Assembly (NCBI GenBank): GCA_002440805.1 | Contig: DJVD01000123.1 | Span: forward strand, 1-9,150 | DNA from: Chloroflexi bacterium UBA6265 | GTDB lineage: Bacteria; Chloroflexota; Chloroflexia; Thermomicrobiales; UBA6265 | DNA: 9,150 bases | Direction: 5' to 3' | In this document: piece by piece, positions 1 to 5,446 of the stretch | How positions within the stretch are numbered: the stretch's first letter is position 1 | Layout: each line of letters opens with the position of its first letter | Position numbers and translations under genes: made by a program | Notes under the pieces: generated by a model | Seen by the model: the letters and a program-made list of their open reading frames with translations, nothing else | Database searches by the model: none | Told to the model about the DNA's origin: nothing

Positions 1-75
1 GCGGCACGGTCGACGAATCTGCCGATCTCGCAGATCACCAAAGTCACTGTTCTCGATCCCTACTTCTATCAATGA
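1..75 (+). CDS. C-terminal end of an unidentified protein (partial)
   Basis: Frame 1 is open from the left edge to a TGA at 73-75 and encodes 24 residues ending in KVTVLDPYFYQ. The mix of polar residues and beta-type hydrophobic alternation looks like a genuine protein end. The stop lies 57 bases before the next gene on the same strand, and I see no terminator between them, so the two could be co-transcribed. Too little is visible to name a family. It could also be a chance open frame, since 24 codons is short. Confidence 0.4.
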   Translation, partial: AARSTNLPISQITKVTVLDPYFYQ

Positions 76-132
76 CTCCCGGAGGCCGAACTTCCCAACG
101 GATACCAGGGCATTGCCCGAAAGGAAACGCTC

Positions 133-687
133 ATGCGCCACCTACTTCGACCCATATCTCTATGTATGTTCGCCTGCCTGTTTGCCATTACGGGCATCTT
201 CTCCACAAGCCTGTCCGCCCAGGAGGGCACTCCGTCCGGGGGAAACTCGCCAATCGCCGTTATCGAGCTGGCTCCCGGCGTGACGGCCGAGGTATTTGCG
301 GGCGCTCCGTCCGACCGGGCAACGGGGCAGACAGTATATCTGGCTCGTTTCGTCTTCCAGCCTGACGCCGAGATCTTTTCCCATGGCCATCCCGGCACGA
401 CCGTCCTTGGCGTGGCCTCTGGCTCATTTGGGTGGACCCTGGAAGCGGGCACCGCATACGTCATACGCGGAGCCGCATCCGGAGAGTCTGGCCCGCCAGA
501 AGTGTTGACGGAACTGGGGATAGAAGTCATTTTGGAACCAGGGGACGCCATCTACTACGAAGACGATGTGCTCCACACTGCCCGCGGGGCAGGTCAGGAG
601 GAGACGGTCGTCCTGGGCAGCATGGTGTTGACAAGTGATGAACCCCTCTTGATACCGGCGGATATGGATGCAACACCAGCGGGATAA
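133..687 (+). CDS. Secreted small cupin-domain protein
   Basis: This is a 184-residue protein. Residues 1-30 form a signal peptide: basic MRHLLR, a hydrophobic core from about 8 to 26, and a likely cleavage site after SLSAQ. A single beta-barrel cupin core follows. Motif 1 gives His84 and His86 (HGHPGTT) and motif 2 gives PGD at 136-138 with His148 (DDVLHTARG), so three metal-type histidines are present. The glutamate normal in motif 1 is not seen. The tail (MDATPAG) is short and TP-like. A Shine-Dalgarno AAGGA at 121-125 supports the ATG at 133. Members of this fold bind metals or small ligands, but the substrate cannot be read from sequence. The protein would act outside the membrane, soluble or loosely attached. 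It faces the esterase gene tail to tail across a shared terminator. The fold is fairly certain; the function is unknown. Confidence 0.85.
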   Translation: MRHLLRPISLCMFACLFAITGIFSTSLSAQEGTPSGGNSPIAVIELAPGVTAEVFAGAPSDRATGQTVYLARFVFQPDAEIFSHGHPGTTVLGVASGSFGWTLEAGTAYVIRGAASGESGPPEVLTELGIEVILEPGDAIYYEDDVLHTARGAGQEETVVLGSMVLTSDEPLLIPADMDATPAG

Positions 688-843
688 GCCTGTACTCAAC
701 CCGGGTGGCGGCGTTAACTACCACTACCTGGCAAAGCTGAGCGGCGGATCGCTCCCTCCTTTGCTCGCACGGACAGTGAGAATGCTCTCCAGCATCCGTT
801 CGCTCATATTCAGAGCGGCTCACTAACACCTGCAAATCGGCTT
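688..843. other. Non-coding interval with three small hairpins
   Basis: No convincing gene is present between the cupin stop and the two-way terminator. The plus strand can form three short hairpins: 739-754 (GAGCG/CGCTC, 6-base loop), 782-795 (ATGCT/AGCAT, 4-base loop) and 801-817 (CGCTC/GAGCG, 7-base loop). The same pentamer pair recurs in the terminator stem at 846-850 and 880-884. It could be an extended 3' untranslated region of the cupin mRNA or a decayed sequence. No known RNA family was recognised. Confidence 0.4.
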
Positions 844-886
844 AACGCTCACTCGGCCGGGACATCGTCTCGACCGAGTGAGCGTT
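844..886. terminator. Two-way terminator between convergent genes
   Basis: A perfect 13-bp inverted repeat (AACGCTCACTCGG at 844-856, complement at 874-886) encloses a 17-base loop. The loop can itself pair at 858-863 with 867-872, allowing one G-T, so the whole folds as a long near-continuous stem. The plus side ends in GTTT and the minus side in GTTAAG, so the U-tracts are weak. It lies between the cupin (+) and the esterase (-), which converge here, and probably ends both transcripts. Confidence 0.75.
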
Positions 887-904
887 TCATTGCCAGTGGC
901 CTGC

Positions 905-1639
905 TTACTGCTGGATTCGCTCGATGCCAAGAACCCTCGCGTGCTGTGCCAGTGCTGCCTGAACGTGATTGTCCCAGTATTCCCATGTGTGACCGCCTGG
1001 ATGCTCATTGTACGTGTGCGCCAGGCCGATCTCGTCCATGTATGCGTGCAAGCGACGACTCTCATCGAGCAATTCATCTTCGGTGCCGCAATCGAACGTG
1101 ATCACTGGCTTGTCGACCATCGCGTTCACGGCACGGGCATGGAAGCGAACATCGGTATCCTCAGGATCGGCGAATTGGCCCGATTCGACGATTCCCTCCC
1201 ACTCGAACTTGGAGGAATGCGACCAGATCGATTTGTAGCGATCGGCATACTTCAGGCCGAGTCGCATCGAACCATACCCGCCCATCGAAAGCCCACCAAT
1301 GGCCCACGGCCCGGCGCTGACATTGAAATGCCGCTGCACATGGGCGGTGATGTCGGTGATGATCAGGTTTTCGTATTCACGCTTGCCGAGGCGATCGTGG
1401 CCGATCCAGTTCAGGTAGGCACCGGTGCCACCATCGGGAAAAACGATCATCATTGGATAGCCGCTGGCGTGCAGGGCAATGTTTGAATGATTGATCCATG
1501 TGGCATGGCTATCGGAGAGACCGTGAAGCTGCATGAGCACCGGGAATGGACCCTCACCTGCATCCGGCAGGACTACCGTGTAGCTCACGTGCTGGCCCAT
1601 GGCAGGGCTGTAGAATTCCATTTTACAGATCGACGACAT
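905..1639 (-). CDS. Alpha/beta-hydrolase esterase (EstA / S-formylglutathione hydrolase type)
   Basis: This is a 244-residue serine hydrolase of the esterase D / PF00756-like group, which cleaves short acyl or thioester bonds. Visible features are HG at 39-40 (oxyanion-hole region), the nucleophile elbow GLSMGG with Ser118, Asp188 in GTEDEL, and His217 in GGHTWEYW, giving a full Ser-Asp-His triad in the expected order. There is no signal peptide, so it should be cytoplasmic. The start chosen is the ATG at 1639, because AAAGGAA at 1645-1651 stands 5 bases upstream. An in-frame ATG 17 codons earlier (1690) lacks such a site. The length is close to that of tributyrin-esterase relatives. It is transcribed away from the 2TM pair, with a hairpin in between, and ends at the shared terminator. 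Substrate is not predictable; formylglutathione, tributyrin-like and acetyl esters are all possible. Confidence 0.9.
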   Translation of the reverse strand: MSSICKMEFYSPAMGQHVSYTVVLPDAGEGPFPVLMQLHGLSDSHATWINHSNIALHASGYPMMIVFPDGGTGAYLNWIGHDRLGKREYENLIITDITAHVQRHFNVSAGPWAIGGLSMGGYGSMRLGLKYADRYKSIWSHSSKFEWEGIVESGQFADPEDTDVRFHARAVNAMVDKPVITFDCGTEDELLDESRRLHAYMDEIGLAHTYNEHPGGHTWEYWDNHVQAALAQHARVLGIERIQQ

Positions 1640-1732
1640 TGCAGTTCCTTTCGGCGAATTGGTTCCTGCATGCAGTCTCCCGCATCGCACCGACTACAAC
1701 AAGGGATCAGCGTGGCAGAGCCACAGCAATCT
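1640..1732 (-). promoter_or_regulatory. Esterase leader with small palindromes
   Basis: This stretch should hold the esterase promoter and leader. It contains the ribosome-binding site AAAGGAA (1645-1651), a perfect 10-bp palindrome CTGCATGCAG (1666-1675) and a small hairpin GTGGC/GCCAC (1712-1724). No clear -35/-10 pair was found on the minus strand. The palindromes may be operator sites, but that is inference only. Confidence 0.3.
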
Positions 1733-1770
1733 ACACAACCACCTGCCGCCAGGGCAACAGGGGGTTGTGT
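1733..1770 (-). terminator. Hairpin after the second 2TM/XpaC-like gene
   Basis: The arms 1733-1750 and 1753-1770 pair over 18 positions with one mismatch and two G-T pairs. The outer 8 bp (ACACAACC/GGTTGTGT) are perfect. It begins 15 bases beyond the stop of the gene ending at 1785 and lies before the esterase leader, as expected for a terminator of the 2TM operon. There is no good U-tract, so it could instead slow decay from the 3' end or terminate weakly. Confidence 0.5.
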
Positions 1771-1784
1771 TGAGGACTGGATAC

Positions 1785-2591
1785 CTACTCGCCATCGCTG
1801 AGATGAAGCATTTCCCGCGCCACTTGCAGGTCGATCATGGTGCCGCGGTGGACGCGCTCATGAACCTGCTCGGCGCGTTCGGTAATTCGCGGCAGGTCGT
1901 GCTGTTCTACCTGCTGCAGCAGCGCTTTGGCGCTTTGGATATCGCGCTGCGAGAGGCGATCGTACTCCACGAAGATGCGATGCGCCGGCTCAATGAAGGA
2001 TCCGGCAAACTCGCGCGCCAGCGGCAGTTCATCGGTATTGCCTTCCAGCGCGAGCAGCGTGTTCTCAATCGCACCCACTGCGATCAGCGAATTGCGTCGC
2101 GCCGATGGCGTGCGCATATTGCGACCAATTGCGCGCATCTGGTCGACCTTGTTCAGGTTCTCCAGCACAATGGCACTCAGTTCGCCCTCCGGCGAATTCG
2201 GGTTCGGCTTGCGGAACACCGGGGTTGGGAGCGGTTCGCGAGCACGATCCACCATGCGATTGGACACACCGGCATTGGCGGTCAGGTAGGCCAGTCCCCC
2301 GTGGATTGCGAGGAATGCGCCCCAGCCCACGGCCGGGAACATCATCCACAACATGCCGTTCCAGGCGAGCAGGTTGATAAGCAGCAGCATCGCCATAATG
2401 GCGCCGTACACAACCGCGTGGATGAGGAATGTGGACATCACAAAGACTCGCAGGAATCGGAATCGATCGCGTTTGCGGTGGTGATGCCGATGCCGGCGGG
2501 GATCGTGCGCGTTCTCCCGCTCAACCTTTACACCCCAGCGCGGCTCCTCGGTTTCGGTTGTCTCGTGCAATCTACTCATACTCACACTCAT
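1785..2591 (-). CDS. 2TM / XpaC-like membrane protein, second of a tandem pair
   Basis: This is a 268-residue protein. Residues 1-48 are cytosolic and very polar, with an Arg/His-rich run at 32-43. Two membrane helices follow (about 52-75 and 81-103), forming a 2TM-type hairpin (compare PF13239). A soluble helical region from about 135 to 265 resembles XpaC-family proteins, for example LLALEGNTDELPLAREF, FVEYDRL and the end motif VHRGTMIDLQVAREM. That end is nearly the same as in the upstream neighbour, so the two are paralogues. The ATG at 2591 is preferred: AAGGTGG at 2597-2603 lies 5 bases upstream, and the previous gene's TAA ends one base before it. A TTG at 2609 is an alternative start. 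The function of the XpaC group is poorly known; some relatives sit beside TelA-like toxic-anion genes, but none is visible here. Confidence 0.8.
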   Translation of the reverse strand: MSVSMSRLHETTETEEPRWGVKVERENAHDPRRHRHHHRKRDRFRFLRVFVMSTFLIHAVVYGAIMAMLLLINLLAWNGMLWMMFPAVGWGAFLAIHGGLAYLTANAGVSNRMVDRAREPLPTPVFRKPNPNSPEGELSAIVLENLNKVDQMRAIGRNMRTPSARRNSLIAVGAIENTLLALEGNTDELPLAREFAGSFIEPAHRIFVEYDRLSQRDIQSAKALLQQVEQHDLPRITERAEQVHERVHRGTMIDLQVAREMLHLSDGE

Positions 2592-2592
2592 G

Positions 2593-3363
2593 TTATCCAC
2601 CTTGTTCAACCCGGGAGGTCTGGATTGGCGTATCGAGCGCCATCATCTCACGGGCAACTTCCAGGTCAATGAGATTGCCACGGTGCAATCTTTCGTAGAC
2701 GGCATCCAGCCGTTTGATCAGCGCCGGGAAGTCGTTCTCTTCTACTTCACGCAGCGTCGGCTGGGCCGATGGAATATCGCGGAGGGCAAGCCTGCTGTAA
2801 TCACCCACCAACTTGCCGACCGGAATCAACAAGCCATTCAGGAAATCGCGCGCCAGCAGCACTTCATCGGGCTGCTCTTCGATCGCCAGCAGGATATCGT
2901 CGGCCCGGCCGATCATCGCCATTGCATCGCGTCGCGGCTGGCCATGTGGCAACTGGCGGGCGCTATTGCGCATTTCATCCACTACCCGTTGGCCTCGGGT
3001 AATGATGGTTTGGATTTCCGTTTGCGACGGAGCCTTTTCTGCCTGGGACATCACCATACGAACGGGCGGAGCGTCCTGGGTTTGGTGGTTGGGCTTGGTG
3101 GTACGATCGAGCTTTTCGACAATCGTGCGGGCCAGGTTGGTGCCATCGCCCATGAACACATCCACGGCGTGAAAAGCGAGACCTATGCCCCAGAAAAACG
3201 CGACCCACAGGAACCACAGGCTCCCCGGCGATGTCACCACATTCAACACCATGAGCGAACCGTTAACGATCAGGAATGCGGTAAGGTGCTCGATGAAATC
3301 TTTCATCTCGGCGACGCGTTTCTCATCGGCTGTCCGCTCGGGCTTTGGCGTACGTTTTTTCAC
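2593..3363 (-). CDS. 2TM / XpaC-like membrane protein, first of a tandem pair
   Basis: This is a 256-residue protein in the arrangement charged N-terminus, 2TM hairpin (helices about 25-43 and 49-68, with SPGSLWFLW between and GIGLAFHAVDVF at the end), linker, then an XpaC-like helical domain (about 115-245). The last domain carries DDILLAIEEQPDEVLLARDF, GDYSRLALRDI and ERLHRGNLIDLEVAREM. The GTG at 3363 is chosen as start because GGAAAGG lies about 11 bases upstream and the protein then begins, as 2TM proteins do, with a short basic segment. An ATG at 3489 in the same frame would add 42 residues without a good ribosome site, and longer versions would run into the divergent gene at 3556. It forms a one-base-spaced operon with the downstream paralogue. 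The two membrane proteins may work as a heteromer; that is inference. Confidence 0.8.
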   Translation of the reverse strand: MKKRTPKPERTADEKRVAEMKDFIEHLTAFLIVNGSLMVLNVVTSPGSLWFLWVAFFWGIGLAFHAVDVFMGDGTNLARTIVEKLDRTTKPNHQTQDAPPVRMVMSQAEKAPSQTEIQTIITRGQRVVDEMRNSARQLPHGQPRRDAMAMIGRADDILLAIEEQPDEVLLARDFLNGLLIPVGKLVGDYSRLALRDIPSAQPTLREVEENDFPALIKRLDAVYERLHRGNLIDLEVAREMMALDTPIQTSRVEQGG

Positions 3364-3555
3364 CGCGTCTGGGACCTTTCCACTATCCTCGAACCCGCTT
3401 ACACTTTGTAACCGATACGCGCGCAGCCTGTTGCGTGCGATGATGACGTGAAGCGGGATGCTTCGTAGATCAACTATAGTCACCACCATTCGGTGCGATA
3501 TACCGGATAACCGGAAGATTGATCTACCAGTTCCACACACAGAAAAGGACAACCC
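3364..3555. promoter_or_regulatory. Divergent promoter region with a 9-bp inverted repeat
   Basis: This interval separates the minus-strand 2TM operon from the plus-strand oxidoreductase and must hold both promoters. A perfect inverted repeat, GTAGATCAA (3465-3473) and TTGATCTAC (3519-3527), has half-site centres 54 bases apart, about five helical turns. Between them lie the palindrome ACTATAGT (3473-3480), which gives a TATAGT -10-like hexamer on both strands, and a CACC/GGTG mini-hairpin (3484-3495). No matching -35 was found at normal spacing, so exact promoters are not assigned. Confidence 0.45.
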
Positions 3556-3948
3556 ATGGTTCAGATTCCCGAAAGCCATATCGATCTGCTTACCCGCCCG
3601 GTGGTGGTGACGCTTGTGACCGTGATGCCGGATGGCCAGCCGCAGGCGACGCCGATCTGGGCCGACTACCATGATGGTGTGATCCGGGTGAATACCGAAG
3701 GTGGACGACAGAAGTACCGCAACCTGCACGAACGACCGATGGCAACCGTATTGGCCATCGATCCCGAAAATCCGTACCGCTGGATGGAAGTCCGCGGCAA
3801 GGTGGTGTACGAATCGGAGGGCGACGAGCGCTCGCTGATCGAGAAACTGTCCCACGATTACGTTGGCACGGCGTACCAGTCACACAGTGATGCCGACCGC
3901 CGGGTAACCTTCCACATTCAGCCGGAGCGCATTGTTACCGCCGGATAA
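3556..3948 (+). CDS. PPOX-class split-barrel oxidoreductase, probably F420- or flavin-dependent
   Basis: This is a 130-residue single-domain protein of the pyridoxamine-5'-phosphate-oxidase-like split barrel fold. Recognisable points are PVVVTLVTVMPDGQPQATPIW at 15-35, the cofactor-type strand VNTEGGRQKYRNL (45-57), and WMEVRGKVV (76-84). This pattern fits the F420-dependent Rv1155-like subgroup (TIGR03618-type) better than true PNPOx, which is longer and carries extra C-terminal residues. The start is well supported by AAAAGGA six bases before the ATG. There is no signal peptide or membrane segment, so it is cytosolic. Likely chemistry is reduction of small organic substrates with F420H2 or flavin. 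The substrate is unknown, and cofactor choice cannot be settled from sequence. It is a single-gene unit, closed by the hairpin at 3971. Confidence 0.88.
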   Translation: MVQIPESHIDLLTRPVVVTLVTVMPDGQPQATPIWADYHDGVIRVNTEGGRQKYRNLHERPMATVLAIDPENPYRWMEVRGKVVYESEGDERSLIEKLSHDYVGTAYQSHSDADRRVTFHIQPERIVTAG

Positions 3949-3970
3949 GCCACTGCCGGCGACATTGATG

Positions 3971-3999
3971 AAAGAGCCGGGTTTTGTGCCTGGCTCTTT
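3971..3999 (+). terminator. Terminator after the PPOX gene
   Basis: An 11-bp stem (3971-3981 with 3989-3999, one G-T pair) closes a 7-base loop. It starts 22 bases after the oxidoreductase stop, and a CACTTTT stretch follows within ten bases. It separates this gene from the transporter downstream, and shows that an upstream start for the transporter inside this hairpin is unlikely. Confidence 0.8.
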
Positions 4000-4082
4000 C
4001 GCACTTTTCCAACCTCTGTCACAATCACTCCTCTCGACCCCGCAAGCCGGGTGCCTTCTATATCCGTAAGGATGTTGTAACT

Positions 4083-5345
4083 GTGTCCGACGTTTTCGCC
4101 CCGGAAATCCAGGGAATCCAAAAGCGCGTGGTCGCCACGTTGGCTGGTGCCCAAATATTGGGTGGGATTGGTGTAGCCAGCGGTGCCGCCGTGGGCGCGC
4201 TGCTGGCAGCCGATATGGCTGGCCAGGCATTTAGTGGCCTCAGTGCATCTTCATCGGTGATCGGGGCGGCGTTTATCGCCATTCCCGTCACCCGGTTGAT
4301 GGCAACCACGGGCAGGCGCCAGGGCCTGGTGCTGGCCTACATCATCGGCATCATCGGCGTTCTCATGATCATCCTCGGGGCGAAGCTCGATCTGTTCGCA
4401 ATCACGCTCCCCGGCATGTTCCTGATGGGCGGTGGCACGGCCGCCACATTGCAAAGCCGCTATGCCGCCACCGACCTGGCGCAACCGCGCAATCGTGGTA
4501 GGGATCTCTCAATCGTGGTGTGGGCCACCACCATCGGCTCCGTCATCGGGCCAAACATGGCAGAAACCATGGGCGATGTTGCCGCCCGGGTTGATTTGCC
4601 GCGGCTGGCAGGTCCTTACCTGATGACCGTGGTGGTCTTCGCGCTGGCCCTGGTGCTGGTGAACGTGATGCTGCGGCCCGATCCGCTGCATGTGTCCAAT
4701 GAGATCACTGGCGTCAACAAACTCACGACCAAAGCCCAACCCCTGCCGCTCAAACAAGCGATGAGCGTCATCTTCTCGATTCCCGCTGCCACGGTCGGCC
4801 TGGCGAGCATGGCCCTGGGCCAGGCCGTGATGGTGGCGGTGATGAGCATGACGCCCGTCCATCTCCACAATGCGGACGCATCGCTCGGCGTGGTCGGCGC
4901 AATCATCAGTGGTCACATCGCCGGCATGTACATCGCTTCGCCGCTGGTGGGAATTGCCACCGACAAGCTGGGACGACGTCCCGTGATCATGACCGGCATC
5001 CTCATCCTGCTGGCATCGTTTGTCATTGCCGGTGCCGCTTCCGGCCACGAACACACTCGCCTGATGATTGGGCTCTTCCTTTTGGGTCTTGGCTGGAGCT
5101 GCACCATGATCGCCGGCAGCACCCTCCTCACCGAATCACTGCCCGTGGATACCCGCCCACGTACCCAGGGCGCGGCCGACCTGGCAATGGGAATCTGTGG
5201 CGCCTCGGCCGGCCTCTTCTCCGGCCTGGTGGTCGGCCTCGGGTCATACGCGATCCTGAATATCATCGCCGGGGCGTTCGTGATCATCCTCACCGTGATC
5301 GTGGTGCGGGAACGGCTGATGGTTGCCCGGATGGAAACGGCGTAG
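4083..5345 (+). CDS. Major facilitator superfamily transporter, 12 TM
   Basis: This is a 420-residue integral membrane protein with twelve hydrophobic segments, at about 16-42, 50-74, 79-100, 105-127, 141-161, 178-197, 230-256, 266-289, 300-320, 326-349, 363-387 and 389-408. A long polar loop (about 198-225) joins the two six-helix halves. The MFS motif A appears as DKLGRR (294-299) between helices 8 and 9, with a weaker copy RLMATTGRR between helices 2 and 3. The GTG at 4083 is preferred because TAAGGAT lies at 4067-4073. The reading frame extends upstream to an ATG at 3984, but that lies inside the terminator. By family it should move a small solute or drug with proton coupling. No substrate clue is present. 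It stands as a single gene between two terminators. Confidence 0.9.
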   Translation: MSDVFAPEIQGIQKRVVATLAGAQILGGIGVASGAAVGALLAADMAGQAFSGLSASSSVIGAAFIAIPVTRLMATTGRRQGLVLAYIIGIIGVLMIILGAKLDLFAITLPGMFLMGGGTAATLQSRYAATDLAQPRNRGRDLSIVVWATTIGSVIGPNMAETMGDVAARVDLPRLAGPYLMTVVVFALALVLVNVMLRPDPLHVSNEITGVNKLTTKAQPLPLKQAMSVIFSIPAATVGLASMALGQAVMVAVMSMTPVHLHNADASLGVVGAIISGHIAGMYIASPLVGIATDKLGRRPVIMTGILILLASFVIAGAASGHEHTRLMIGLFLLGLGWSCTMIAGSTLLTESLPVDTRPRTQGAADLAMGICGASAGLFSGLVVGLGSYAILNIIAGAFVIILTVIVVRERLMVARMETA

Positions 5346-5388
5346 AGACATCGCCTGGGGCAAATATCCATCGCATGTTCCACAACAA

Positions 5389-5423
5389 CAGAAGGAGGGC
5401 TGGCAGTGCCAGCCCTCCTTCTG
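5389..5423. terminator. Two-way terminator between transporter and surface-protein genes
   Basis: A perfect palindromic stem pairs 5389-5405 with 5407-5423 around a single central base; in RNA the loop would open to about five bases. It sits 43 bases beyond the transporter stop (+) and 23 bases beyond the surface-protein stop (-), so it can end both convergent transcripts. There is no U-tract on either side, so efficiency is uncertain. A small ATCTG/CAGAT hairpin lies next to it at 5428-5442. Confidence 0.75.
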
Positions 5424-5446
5424 CGATATCTGCAAATCAGATGCGA

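Noticed and set aside
700..830. Possible T-box-like leader (a GGGTGG stretch near 702 and several hairpins)
   Set aside because: The order of elements is wrong, the T-box core sequence is not matched, and no aminoacyl-tRNA or amino-acid gene lies downstream on either strand.
878..3411. Long plus-strand open frames opposite the esterase and 2TM genes (878-1486, 1659-2672, 2590-3411)
   Set aside because: They lie antisense to genes with clear families, have odd composition (Arg/His-rich) and no domain. They are expected shadows in GC-rich DNA.
3364..3855. Extension of the first 2TM protein upstream to 3855
   Set aside because: It would run antisense through the well-supported PPOX gene, its extra residues look like antisense translation, and the GTG at 3363 gives a normal 2TM N-terminus.
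3984..4082. Upstream ATG start for the MFS transporter at 3984
   Set aside because: It lies inside the terminator hairpin of the previous gene, while the GTG at 4083 has TAAGGAT at suitable distance and begins just ahead of the first membrane helix.
4509..5383. His-rich minus-strand frames opposite the transporter (4509-5054, 4913-5383)
   Set aside because: They are the antisense reading of membrane-helix codons in a clear MFS gene. No independent start signal was seen.
5389..5423. Terminal inverted repeat of an insertion sequence
   Set aside because: It is one compact hairpin between convergent genes with no transposase and no partner repeat, so a two-way terminator explains it.
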